Below are positions 44,237 through 52,551 of a stretch of 64,000 nucleotides of DNA, in pieces. The DNA is from Leptospira idonii. Its GTDB lineage: Bacteria > Spirochaetota > Leptospiria > Leptospirales > Leptospiraceae. A program made the position numbers and the translations under genes. Where the stretch lies: the NCBI RefSeq assembly GCF_004770995.1, contig NZ_RQHW01000028.1:1-64000 (forward strand), read 5' to 3'. The notes beneath the pieces are model-generated. The model made no database searches. It worked only from the letters and a program-made list of their open reading frames with translations, and was not told where the DNA came from. Position 1 is the stretch's first letter; every line of letters starts with the position of its first letter.

Positions 44237-45126
44237 AAAAAACTTTTTTTCTTAGTCGCTTTTTTCGCGGTTAAAAAGTCTCTCATTACTTTCTCCGCAG
44301 CTTCTCTTTTTTCCAAGTGTACGAAATGTCCGCATTCTGCGAATCGAACCGCTTTTACGTTCGGAGTGGTTCTTTCGATTTCCGCCACATCCTTTCCGGG
44401 AATCACGGGATCGTCTTCTCCTCTCATAATGAGAGTGGGAACTTCGTTCCCGAATACTATCGGACGAATGTCCGCGCGGTCCAACATTTCCAAAATCATT
44501 AGAGCGTTTCTAGGATTCAAATGATCGAACTGAGGATAGTAGTCTGCGATGAATTCCTGAATCTCCGGTTTGGAATGAAATTCTTTCGAGTTATAAACTC
44601 CGAAGGAAAATCCCAAATTGAGCGCCTTGGGGATGTTTCTTCCCAGTTTGAAACCCATATCGAAAAAAATTCCCACATTGGCACGAAGTCCCATCACACC
44701 TAATTTTAAAGGTCCTCTTACCGGGCCGTGTACATAAGGAGCGATGGAAATCACCTGTTTGATTTTTCCGGGAAAAAGTGCCGCGATGGCAAGAGTCGCC
44801 ATGCCGCCAGTAGAGTGACCCACTAAAGTGATGTCTCCCGTTCCGGCACATTCCCAAATCGCATTCGCTTGCGCTTCCAAAAACTCTTGTAAGGTGAGTT
44901 TCTTTTGATGGTCTAGTATTTCCGCAGGATAATGACCGATTAAATCCAATTCGATCACTTCTCCGAATTCCTGAAAAAAGGGAATATTCAATTTCCAATA
45001 CCCAGCAACGGAACACCAGCCGCCGATCAGAACGATTTTTTCCTTTAATTTGGGAGAAGCAGCAGGATGTTTTACATAAGTGATTCTATGATTTTTCCAA
45101 GTGAAACTTTGTCTTACAGCGGTCAT
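44233..45126 (-). CDS. Alpha/beta-hydrolase
   Basis: A 297-aa alpha/beta-hydrolase with nucleophile elbow GHSTGG, an acidic residue near RGEDDPVI and His in ECGHFVHL, so the Ser-Asp-His triad is complete. The C-terminus is lysine-rich (KKATKKKSFF). The substrate is not assignable. It lies 8 bp after alr on the same strand. Confidence 0.88.
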   Translation of the reverse strand: MTAVRQSFTWKNHRITYVKHPAASPKLKEKIVLIGGWCSVAGYWKLNIPFFQEFGEVIELDLIGHYPAEILDHQKKLTLQEFLEAQANAIWECAGTGDITLVGHSTGGMATLAIAALFPGKIKQVISIAPYVHGPVRGPLKLGVMGLRANVGIFFDMGFKLGRNIPKALNLGFSFGVYNSKEFHSKPEIQEFIADYYPQFDHLNPRNALMILEMLDRADIRPIVFGNEVPTLIMRGEDDPVIPGKDVAEIERTTPNVKAVRFAECGHFVHLEKREAAEKVMRDFLTAKKATKKKSFF

Positions 45127-45134
45127 TTTTTCCT

Positions 45135-46265
45135 CTAATCAACGATGGTTCTGGGAAATTTATCTAGGATGTTGGTAACGATTTCGTAATTGATCGTGTT
45201 CGTCCACATAGCATGGTCGTCCGCGCTGACTGTTTCTCCTTCGGAGGATCCCAGTATCACCACTTCATCGCCTAATTTTGCTTTGGGGATATGAGTGATT
45301 TCCAACATGGTCATATTCATACAGATCCTTCCCAGGATTTTGGCTCTTTCTCCGTGAATGAGCATATAACCGTGGTTTGAAAGTTTTCTGTCCAAGCCTT
45401 CGTAGTAACCTACTGGAACGACTGCGAGTCTGGTAGGATATGTGGTTTTGAAAGTGGAACCGTAACCGATAAAAGCGCCTGCATCCAGATTTTGGATGTG
45501 TTGGATTCTTGTTTTCCAGGAAAGGGCAGGTTTCAACATTCCCACATCCTTCTTCATCAAAGAAAGGGAAAGTTTCGTTTCCAAACTGGGCCAAAGTCCG
45601 TAGAGGGAAATTCCCACTCTTACCAAATCCATCCTTGCTTCTGCAAATAACATAGCTGAGGCGGAAGAAGCACAATGGCAGAGAATATCCAAAAACCCGT
45701 AGGAATAAAAAATTTCGATCGCTTCCTGGAACAGGCTGAGCTGCATCATCGAGTAGGAATGTTCCGTAAAATCTTCCGTACTTGCGAAATGAGTACAAAG
45801 TCCTGCCAAAGGAATTTTTTCTTCTTTGATTTTTTTAGCAAGAGCGTCCCATTCAGGACGGGATTGCCCGAGCCTTGCCATCCCGGTATTCAATTTCAGA
45901 TGGATTTTAGGAGCCGGATTCAGACGAGACAACATCTGCATTTCTTCGAATCGGGAAACCATCACCCAAAAATCTTCGTCGGCTAACAAATGTTTTCTTG
46001 ATTCCAGTTGGGGAATGCTTCCCATAATTAAGATGGAAACGGAGGGGAACGCTTTTCGTAAGGCGAGGGCTTCCTCCAGAGCATTGACTGCCAAAAGATC
46101 CGCACCTGCGGAAAGAGCGATGGACGCAGTTTCTAAAAGACCATGCCCGTAAGCATTGGACTTCACCACTGCGGTGAATTTCGTTTTCCCACCCAACAAC
46201 TTGCGGTAGAGCGCAATATTGTGTGCGAAAGCGGATCGGGATAGGGTTACCTCGGCAGATAACAT
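45135..46265 (-). CDS. alr: Alanine racemase
   Basis: A 376-aa PLP enzyme making D-alanine for peptidoglycan. The PLP Lys is in VVKSNAYGHG near residue 34, and the C-terminal domain contains the catalytic Tyr region (GAFIGYGSTF) and RICMNMTML. Length is normal. First gene of a two-gene run with the alpha/beta-hydrolase; divergent from the class V aminotransferase at 46323. Confidence 0.96.
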   Translation of the reverse strand: MLSAEVTLSRSAFAHNIALYRKLLGGKTKFTAVVKSNAYGHGLLETASIALSAGADLLAVNALEEALALRKAFPSVSILIMGSIPQLESRKHLLADEDFWVMVSRFEEMQMLSRLNPAPKIHLKLNTGMARLGQSRPEWDALAKKIKEEKIPLAGLCTHFASTEDFTEHSYSMMQLSLFQEAIEIFYSYGFLDILCHCASSASAMLFAEARMDLVRVGISLYGLWPSLETKLSLSLMKKDVGMLKPALSWKTRIQHIQNLDAGAFIGYGSTFKTTYPTRLAVVPVGYYEGLDRKLSNHGYMLIHGERAKILGRICMNMTMLEITHIPKAKLGDEVVILGSSEGETVSADDHAMWTNTINYEIVTNILDKFPRTIVD

Positions 46266-46322
46266 ACTCTTCCATAATTTTTTACTTTTCTCATCTGTCG
46301 CTACAGATATTTCTTTCTTTGC

Positions 46323-47519
46323 ATGTCTCTATCCGAACAAAATCTACCAGAATTCAGGCTTCCCGCAGATTGGCAGGGAATTTCCGAACTTTTCCCCGTA
46401 CAAAAAGAATCCATTTGGCTGAATTACTGCGGAACCACTCCTATTTCCAGTTTTGCTTCTTCCGTAATGGCGGATTATTTCGACGAATATTCCCGTTATG
46501 GGATTTTTGCCCCTCGTTATTCCGAGCCTAAAATCAAGGTGATTTTGAGAAATTATTTGGCGGAGATCTTATCCTGCTCTCCCGATTCCATCGGACTGGT
46601 TCACAACACTTCCGAAGGGATGAATCTTTATTCGCACAGTATCTCCCTTCCGAAAGGAACCAGAATTTTGGTCATCGAAAACGAATATCCTTCCAATGTA
46701 TATCCTTGGGAACACTGGAAAGAAAAGGGAGTCGGATTGGGGTTTGTTTCCGTAGGAGACACTCCGGATGAGTTCCTCCGAAATTTGGAAGACGAAGCTA
46801 AAAAAGGAGACGTGTCTCTTCTCAGTTTGTCTCCCGTCCATTGGTGCACTGGAATGCCTCTGGATCTGAAAAAGATTTCATCCATCTGCGAAAAGTATTC
46901 CATCAAATTGATCTTAGACGGAAGTCAGGCGGTAGGGCATATTCCTGTTCCGCTAAACGAAGTAAAGGTGGAGTTCGCCGCATTCGCCGCATGGAAATGG
47001 CTTTTAGGTCCCTTGGGTTTGGGAGTGATTTATCTTTCTCCTGAAGTTCCTAAAGATTTCAGAATTCTTTTTAAGGGACAGGCGAGCGTAAAAAATGACG
47101 GTTCTTATTTCCCTTACAGGGACGAATGGAAACCTCCCGCAGATCAGTTCGAACAAAGCACTTCCAATTTTAATGACTGGATTTATTTTTTCGCATCCTT
47201 GCGAATGCTTTCCACAATCGGTTTTACCAAAACCAGAGAAAGGATCTACGAAGTTTCCAATCTAATGTCTGATATGTTGCGAGGTTTGGGATTTCGATTG
47301 GATCGGGATGTATTTCCCGATGTGAAAACGGGGATCATCGCAGTGAACGGATTTCAATCCGGGAAAGAATTCAATCCGGAAGCCATCCAGGCATTTTTAA
47401 GATCCAAAAATATCTATGCGGCGGTACGTTTGGGAAGATTGAGGCTTGCTCCTCATATCCCTGTAACAGAGTCGCATATCAGCCGTTTGGAATCAGTTCT
47501 GAAAGAGTATCTAAAGTAA
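46323..47519 (+). CDS. Class V aminotransferase (PLP)
   Basis: A 398-aa fold-type I PLP enzyme. The Asp contacting PLP is in LILDGSQAVGHI and the Lys in AAWKWLLGPLGLG. It resembles cysteine desulfurase- and isopenicillin-epimerase-like members; no cysteine-desulfurase active Cys loop is obvious. The following BASS transporter gene starts directly after the stop, so the two are coupled; perhaps the enzyme makes or uses the transported compound, but that is speculation. Confidence 0.85.
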   Translation: MSLSEQNLPEFRLPADWQGISELFPVQKESIWLNYCGTTPISSFASSVMADYFDEYSRYGIFAPRYSEPKIKVILRNYLAEILSCSPDSIGLVHNTSEGMNLYSHSISLPKGTRILVIENEYPSNVYPWEHWKEKGVGLGFVSVGDTPDEFLRNLEDEAKKGDVSLLSLSPVHWCTGMPLDLKKISSICEKYSIKLILDGSQAVGHIPVPLNEVKVEFAAFAAWKWLLGPLGLGVIYLSPEVPKDFRILFKGQASVKNDGSYFPYRDEWKPPADQFEQSTSNFNDWIYFFASLRMLSTIGFTKTRERIYEVSNLMSDMLRGLGFRLDRDVFPDVKTGIIAVNGFQSGKEFNPEAIQAFLRSKNIYAAVRLGRLRLAPHIPVTESHISRLESVLKEYLK

Positions 47520-48461
47520 GTGAAGTCCTTCTTAGAAAAAGCGGTCAATTCGTTCCCTTGGATCCTTCTTGCATTTACGGGAGTGGCGCTTCTAGTCCCT
47601 AAATACTTTTTATGGTTCCAAGGCTCTTGGATCACCTACAGTTTGGGACTGATCATGCTCGGCATGGGACTCACTTTGAAGGCGGAAGATTTTATAAGAG
47701 TCCTTCGCCTTCCCGGTCAGATCTTTGTGGGAACATTTCTTCAGTTTACCATTATGCCTTTTTTAGGTTGGTCGATCGGAATTCTGTTCCAGCTTCCGGA
47801 TGTATATGCTGTCGGTTTGATTTTAGTGTCTTGTTGTCCGGGAGGAACCGCTTCCAATGTAATCACTTATTTGGCAAAAGGGAACCTGCCATTGAGCGTA
47901 ACATTGACTTCCGTATCCACACTTCTTGCCGTGGTGGTTACCCCTTTGTTGTCTTCCTTTCTGATAGGAAGTCGTTTGGAGGTAGATACCACATCTCTTC
48001 TCTGGACTACTTTTAAGGTGATCCTGCTTCCCGTATTTTTGGGAGTAGTGCTTCAGTCTTTCTTTCCTAAGTTCGCAGCGAAAACGAATCAATACTCTCC
48101 CATTGTTTCCGTCCTCCTTATCGCCATGATCGTATCTGCCATTATTGCTGCAGGAAGGGAAGAAATCCTAAAATCGGATTTTCGGATCTTCTTTGCCGTC
48201 TTTTTCCTCCATGCAGGGGGATTCTTCTTAGGGTACGTTCTGTCCAGAGGGTTGTACAAGGATTTGGTGGTTGCCAGAACCATCTCTATCGAGGTCGGGA
48301 TGCAAAACTCTGGATTAGGAGCAGTACTAGCCAGAACCCATTTCCCTGACCCGAACACAGCCATCCCTTGCGCCCTTTCCAGTCTGATGCACTCCCTGAT
48401 CGGAAGTTTTTTGGCAGGAGCCTTTCGAAAATCGAAAGAAAACTTCCATATTGATCCTTGA
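47520..48461 (+). CDS. Bile acid:sodium symporter (BASS) family transporter
   Basis: A 313-aa membrane protein with about nine helices. The sodium-site region CCPGGTASNVITYLAKGNLPLS (in part) and IEVGMQNSGLGAVLA are typical. Bacterial relatives move pantothenate, pyruvate or other organic anions. The start is GTG at 47520 with no gap after the preceding TAA, so translation is probably coupled to the aminotransferase. Confidence 0.92.
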   Translation: MKSFLEKAVNSFPWILLAFTGVALLVPKYFLWFQGSWITYSLGLIMLGMGLTLKAEDFIRVLRLPGQIFVGTFLQFTIMPFLGWSIGILFQLPDVYAVGLILVSCCPGGTASNVITYLAKGNLPLSVTLTSVSTLLAVVVTPLLSSFLIGSRLEVDTTSLLWTTFKVILLPVFLGVVLQSFFPKFAAKTNQYSPIVSVLLIAMIVSAIIAAGREEILKSDFRIFFAVFFLHAGGFFLGYVLSRGLYKDLVVARTISIEVGMQNSGLGAVLARTHFPDPNTAIPCALSSLMHSLIGSFLAGAFRKSKENFHIDP

Positions 48462-48495
48462 CGATTGGGGTGGCTGCTACGTAATGGCATAAATT

Positions 48496-48657
48496 ATGAG
48501 AGAAATCATAAAACTTACATGCGTTCCTTGCGTTGTTCCAGGGCGTTCCAACTACTTCTTAACTAAAAATAAGAAGACAAAAACAGAAAAATTGCTCACA
48601 AAAAAATACTGCAAATTCTGTAAAACGCACACAGATCATAAGGAAGCTAAAGTCTAA
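48496..48657 (+). CDS. rpmG: 50S ribosomal protein L33
   Basis: A 53-aa protein too short for usual length cut-offs. It reads MREIIKLTC, then KNKKTKTEKL and KKYCKFCKTH, the bL33 pattern. Zinc-binding CxxC pairs are CVPC and CKFC. Compared with the usual CxxCxxRNY, the loop after the first pair is longer (CVPCVVPGRSNY). A TTGACG box at 48458 may be part of its promoter. The DksA-like gene follows after 9 bp. No secE, nusG or tRNA is adjacent, as is often seen elsewhere. Confidence 0.93.
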   Translation: MREIIKLTCVPCVVPGRSNYFLTKNKKTKTEKLLTKKYCKFCKTHTDHKEAKV

Positions 48658-48666
48658 CAAATTAGA

Positions 48667-49131
48667 ATGGCAAAACCAGCTGCAAAATCTGCCGAGAAGG
48701 GCGTTGATAAAAAATTCATTGAGGAAGTAAAAGAACTTCTTCAAGAGAAGAAACAGTCGCTTCTGATCAAACTCAACCAATGGGAAGACACTAGTTCTCC
48801 GTCCGGTTTGAAAGAAATGGGAGATATTGCAGACATCGCTTCCGAACTGAACTCTGAGGCTCTTAGCTCTGTTCTGACCGAGAATGAGATCGAAACTCTG
48901 AAAGAGATCGAACTCGCTTTGGAAAAGATCGATAACGGAACCTACGGAATCTGTGAAGGCACGAAGAAGAAAATTCCAGTGGCTCGTTTGAAAGCGATCC
49001 CTTGGACTCGCTTCACTGTAGAGTTTGCAGAACAAATGGCTAAAAATAGATCCAGAGCAGGTGCTTACGGAAGGATGGACACTCTTTCCTCTTACCCGAA
49101 TGCCTCTATGGATATGGATTCCCTCGACTAA
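48667..49131 (+). CDS. DksA/TraR-family protein lacking the zinc cysteines
   Basis: A 154-aa protein with the coiled-coil plus zinc-finger-like layout of DksA-family RNA polymerase regulators. The finger region NGTYGICEGTKKKIPVARLKAIPWTRF aligns with the family motif, but of the four cysteines only Cys96 remains; the others are Thr99, Thr117 and Phe120. The acidic turn contains MGDIADIASE. The fold may not need zinc, as in some cysteine-free DksA paralogues. It is 9 bp behind rpmG, which fits a role in ribosome or stringent control. The C-terminus is a variable tail. Confidence 0.85.
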   Translation: MAKPAAKSAEKGVDKKFIEEVKELLQEKKQSLLIKLNQWEDTSSPSGLKEMGDIADIASELNSEALSSVLTENEIETLKEIELALEKIDNGTYGICEGTKKKIPVARLKAIPWTRFTVEFAEQMAKNRSRAGAYGRMDTLSSYPNASMDMDSLD

Positions 49132-49242
49132 AATCCTTTCGATCTTTTTCTAGTTTCCATTTCCATCTTTCCCTTTTTTACAGCTTCTATCGCAATAAAT
49201 TTCATTTGCAGTCCTTGGCAGTTTGCGATTTCCTAAGGAATC

Positions 49243-51330
49243 GTGAAATTTCTCAAGCGGCTTAAAAACCTTCCTTTCGAGAGCTTACTCTTTTTCCTCT
49301 TTTTATCTTATCTATTTTTCGAACTCTACCGCTTCGTTTATCCCGTTCCTAAAGATTGGTTTTATCCCGGTTTTTTGATTCAATTTTCACTTACCTTCTT
49401 TGCTCAATTGTATGCCAGAAAATGGGGGAGGATCTTTACCGCATTAGGCGCCATTCTTCTTGCCAGAGTCTCTTGGATTGCGGAACCATCTTTGCCTTAC
49501 CATTTAGCAAATAACGTAGGTTTGTTTTTAGGTTCTATCTCCGGGATTTGGATGAGAGAGATCTTAATGGTGGTGCTAGGAAGAAGTGAAACCATTCTTC
49601 CCAAACAGTCGGATCGTTTTTTGACACAGTGGATGATTCGTAATCCCAGTGCTATGTCCCAAGGAAGCATTTTCTTTCAGACGCCGTTTTATCTTTTGTT
49701 CTGGTGTTTGATTCTGCTTTTGACCGCTTTTATTTCCCTTTTCGGCTTTTCTACGTTTTACGGTCTCAAAATTCCGGAGTTTATGTATCTTCCCGGCCTT
49801 TCTTCCAGAGAGGCATTCGCCTTCCCTGTAGGATTTGCAGTGAGCATTTGTTTGCCGATCCTTTATTTTTTTTCCGAGGAAAGGTCTTCCCCTGTTTTTT
49901 CGAAAGAGGCGATCCTCAGCCATTTGTTCTTCGGTGTGTTTGTGGGTTTATTCGTACAAATCGTAGTGATTCTGATTCAGTTTTTTCTGCTTCCTGGTTT
50001 TTTTGCCGCAGGAACCGGAGACTCCTTGTTAACCGGTAGAAACCCGGGACTTTTTATAGACTCAGGGTCTTCTTCTTGGATTTTACCTTCTTTGTCCGCG
50101 GTTTGGATTTTGGTGAGTCATCAAAGATACAAACAGACGAAAGAAAGATTCACTTTCTTATGGATTTTATTTTTAATCTTTTTGGTCTCCATGTTAGGAG
50201 CCAGACAAGGAAAAACATTCTGGTTCGTTTGGTTGGGATTTTTGTCCGTTTGGATTGTCATTGCGGTCACTTCCCACTGGATTTCCGATAATAAAAAACT
50301 TTGGACGGCAAGAGCTGGTCTTTTCGTTCTCATTCCTTTGTTATGTGGTTCTTTCCTTTGGGGAGTTTCCAAGATGGATTCTCATTCTTCTTTGGTGACT
50401 TTGGGAAAAAAATATTCCGAATTTCAGTCGGAGTTTTTCAAAACAAAAAGTTTAAGCTCCTTACGAGCCATAGATGAAAATAGATACGAACTCACTCTCA
50501 TCACCTGGGAAGGGTTTCGGGAAAATATATGGCTGGGAAACGGGTTTGCCAGTCTACCTGTTGCTCTGAAGGATGCGGATAAAAAAGGAACGAAACTTTC
50601 CAATCAGAAGCTGATCGATCTGGCTCCGAATTTTTATCTGGGTGTTTTGTACGATTTAGGAATTTTCGGTTCTCTTCTTCTGTTTCTGTTAGTAGGGCTT
50701 TTGGTTTGGGAAAGAGGGACATATGCAGGATTATTTCTCTGTGCGATTCCTTTTTTATTCGGAATGCAGATGCAGCATTCGGACGGAGCATTCTTAGTCG
50801 TTTTACTTTTATTGTATCCGGTTCTTCCTATGAACTTCGGGGATAAGACCAAAAGAAATTCGAATTGGTTTCGTTATACGATACTCATTCTAAGCATAGG
50901 TCTTCCTCTCCATTATATGATTTTATTTTCACAGAGGATGATGGGAACAGGGATCGGTTCTGAATTCAGAAAAGAGGTTTTCGGAAACTATCAACTTCAG
51001 GCATCCGTTCCTTTTGTAAACGGTACAAATTCACACGAATTCCACGGAAAGGTTTGGGAATGGAAAATCACGAGTGAATCTTTTTCCAAAACGGGAAAAT
51101 TCCGTGCAGATTCGAAAAACGAGAAATTACAAACGGAGCTGCTTTGGTTCAATGACAGAAGACTTCCTATCTCCAAGGTTTTAGTTCCTTGGAAAGGGAG
51201 TGTTTACGAATGGAACGGTTCCATTCCTGATGGGGCACAGTATGTTCGTTTGGTGACAAGTTCCCGTTCGGAACTGACTATATCCCAATCCCAGTTTGAC
51301 AGAGAAAATCGATTTCGTTTGGTTAGATAG
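49243..51330 (+). CDS. O-antigen ligase/polymerase-like membrane protein with C-terminal soluble domain
   Basis: A 695-aa protein with about 11 membrane helices in residues 10-560, including the WaaL/Wzy-type large loop (SLRAIDENRYELTLI, GNGFAS), and a C-terminal beta-rich periplasmic part of about 130 residues (EFHGKVWEWKIT). It probably joins or polymerises O-antigen or another glycan. The start is GTG at 49243 with AAGGAA upstream. The 3' end overlaps the convergent acyl-AMP ligase gene by 8 bp. No other LPS gene is in the window, so the glycan cannot be inferred. Confidence 0.82.
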   Translation: MKFLKRLKNLPFESLLFFLFLSYLFFELYRFVYPVPKDWFYPGFLIQFSLTFFAQLYARKWGRIFTALGAILLARVSWIAEPSLPYHLANNVGLFLGSISGIWMREILMVVLGRSETILPKQSDRFLTQWMIRNPSAMSQGSIFFQTPFYLLFWCLILLLTAFISLFGFSTFYGLKIPEFMYLPGLSSREAFAFPVGFAVSICLPILYFFSEERSSPVFSKEAILSHLFFGVFVGLFVQIVVILIQFFLLPGFFAAGTGDSLLTGRNPGLFIDSGSSSWILPSLSAVWILVSHQRYKQTKERFTFLWILFLIFLVSMLGARQGKTFWFVWLGFLSVWIVIAVTSHWISDNKKLWTARAGLFVLIPLLCGSFLWGVSKMDSHSSLVTLGKKYSEFQSEFFKTKSLSSLRAIDENRYELTLITWEGFRENIWLGNGFASLPVALKDADKKGTKLSNQKLIDLAPNFYLGVLYDLGIFGSLLLFLLVGLLVWERGTYAGLFLCAIPFLFGMQMQHSDGAFLVVLLLLYPVLPMNFGDKTKRNSNWFRYTILILSIGLPLHYMILFSQRMMGTGIGSEFRKEVFGNYQLQASVPFVNGTNSHEFHGKVWEWKITSESFSKTGKFRADSKNEKLQTELLWFNDRRLPISKVLVPWKGSVYEWNGSIPDGAQYVRLVTSSRSELTISQSQFDRENRFRLVR

Positions 51331-52483
51331 GATTTTCCAAATCTTTTTTGATTCGTATATAATCCGTTTTTTGGTTGGCCAGTTTTGGCAGAGAGTTAGA
51401 AAAACGGATCGTATCCGGGATATGGCTGTGAGGAAAACTTTTGACCATTTCCGATTTGACTTCTTCTTCGGTTTTTCCTTCTTTTAATACCACATAACAG
51501 CCTAAAATCGAATTTTGATTTTCTTCGAAACAAACTACTGCCGCTTCTGAGACGGAATGCAAGGAAAGAAACAAAGACTCTACCAAATCCATAGCAATTC
51601 GTTTGCCTTTGATTTTGGCGATCCTGTCCACTCTGCCTATTTGATTCCATCCTAATGTCGAAAAATCCCCCCAGTCTCTTGTGGGAAAATATCCGTCTTC
51701 ATCCGTGAGTCGGATGGTATCCCATCTTTCTTCTACAAATTCCATCGCAGTTTCGGAAACGAGTTTGCTTTTCACTTCCAAACTGTGTCCTCCTTCTTCC
51801 TGACTCAATCTGGTTTCTACGAAAGGGAGGATGGTGAATCTGGATTTCCAAAAAGGATCTCTGACTCCCATCGCTCCCGTTTCCGTGGAGCCGTAGATCT
51901 CTCTAACATTTGTTTTGCCTTCTTCCCGCAAGACTCTTGCGAGTTCAGAGGGGAACTTGGCTCCTGAAGAGAATATATGTTTTGGAAGGATCTTTTTTTG
52001 GGAATGAAAGTTTCGAATTTGATTCGGAGTGCTGATTAAATATGAATCTTCTATTTCATCCGAAGTCAGTTCGGAGAGTCGTTTCACAGAGATAGGATTC
52101 CATCCCATTTGCAAAGGGAAAAGAAATCCCCAAATGAGTCCGTAGAGATGGCAGAGAGGCACTGTTACGATCCATTTAGGGTTTTTAGGAAGATCCCATC
52201 CGAATGAGGAATGAAAATGAGACTTCCAAAAATACACTTCTTCGGACATTTGTTCCCAGGATTTTTGAACCAATTTCGGTTTGCCTGTGCTTCCGGAAGT
52301 GGCGACCCAGAAGAGATTGGGTTTTTTGATTTGGATGGATTCTTTTTTACGGGAAAGTATTTCGGATAGGATCGTATTCTGCCAAGCAGGATCGATCAGA
52401 ACAGGTTCGCTTCCTTCCGACAGATCTTTTTGGAATTGTCCCTTTCGGAAATAATCTTCATCTGCATATCGTAAACTGCTCAT
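51323..52483 (-). CDS. Compact AMP-dependent acyl ligase
   Basis: A 386-aa adenylate-forming enzyme. Motifs: WVATSGSTGKPKLV (ATP binding), REIYGSTETGAMG and the RDWGDF/GRVDRIAKIKG hinge; the C-terminal Lys is in KLANQKTDYIRI. It is shorter than typical 500-aa acyl-CoA synthetases, lacking much of the N-terminal domain, like the compact acyl-ACP/CoA ligases of aryl-polyene or lipid clusters. The substrate is unknown. No acyl-carrier protein is nearby. Confidence 0.82.
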   Translation of the reverse strand: MSSLRYADEDYFRKGQFQKDLSEGSEPVLIDPAWQNTILSEILSRKKESIQIKKPNLFWVATSGSTGKPKLVQKSWEQMSEEVYFWKSHFHSSFGWDLPKNPKWIVTVPLCHLYGLIWGFLFPLQMGWNPISVKRLSELTSDEIEDSYLISTPNQIRNFHSQKKILPKHIFSSGAKFPSELARVLREEGKTNVREIYGSTETGAMGVRDPFWKSRFTILPFVETRLSQEEGGHSLEVKSKLVSETAMEFVEERWDTIRLTDEDGYFPTRDWGDFSTLGWNQIGRVDRIAKIKGKRIAMDLVESLFLSLHSVSEAAVVCFEENQNSILGCYVVLKEGKTEEEVKSEMVKSFPHSHIPDTIRFSNSLPKLANQKTDYIRIKKDLENPI

Positions 52484-52487
52484 AGAA

Positions 52488-52525
52488 CAAAAAAACCCTC
52501 CCCGTTTGATTTCGGGAAGGGTTTT
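52488..52525 (-). terminator. Rho-independent terminator of the first LruC gene
   Basis: A 13-bp stem with one mismatch (52492-52504 with 52513-52525) around an 8-base loop; on the minus strand the stem is followed by seven T. It lies 27 bp after the stop of the LruC gene and just before the start of the acyl ligase gene. Confidence 0.82.
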
Positions 52526-52551
52526 CTTTCGGTAGGCTGAAGTGAAAAGGC

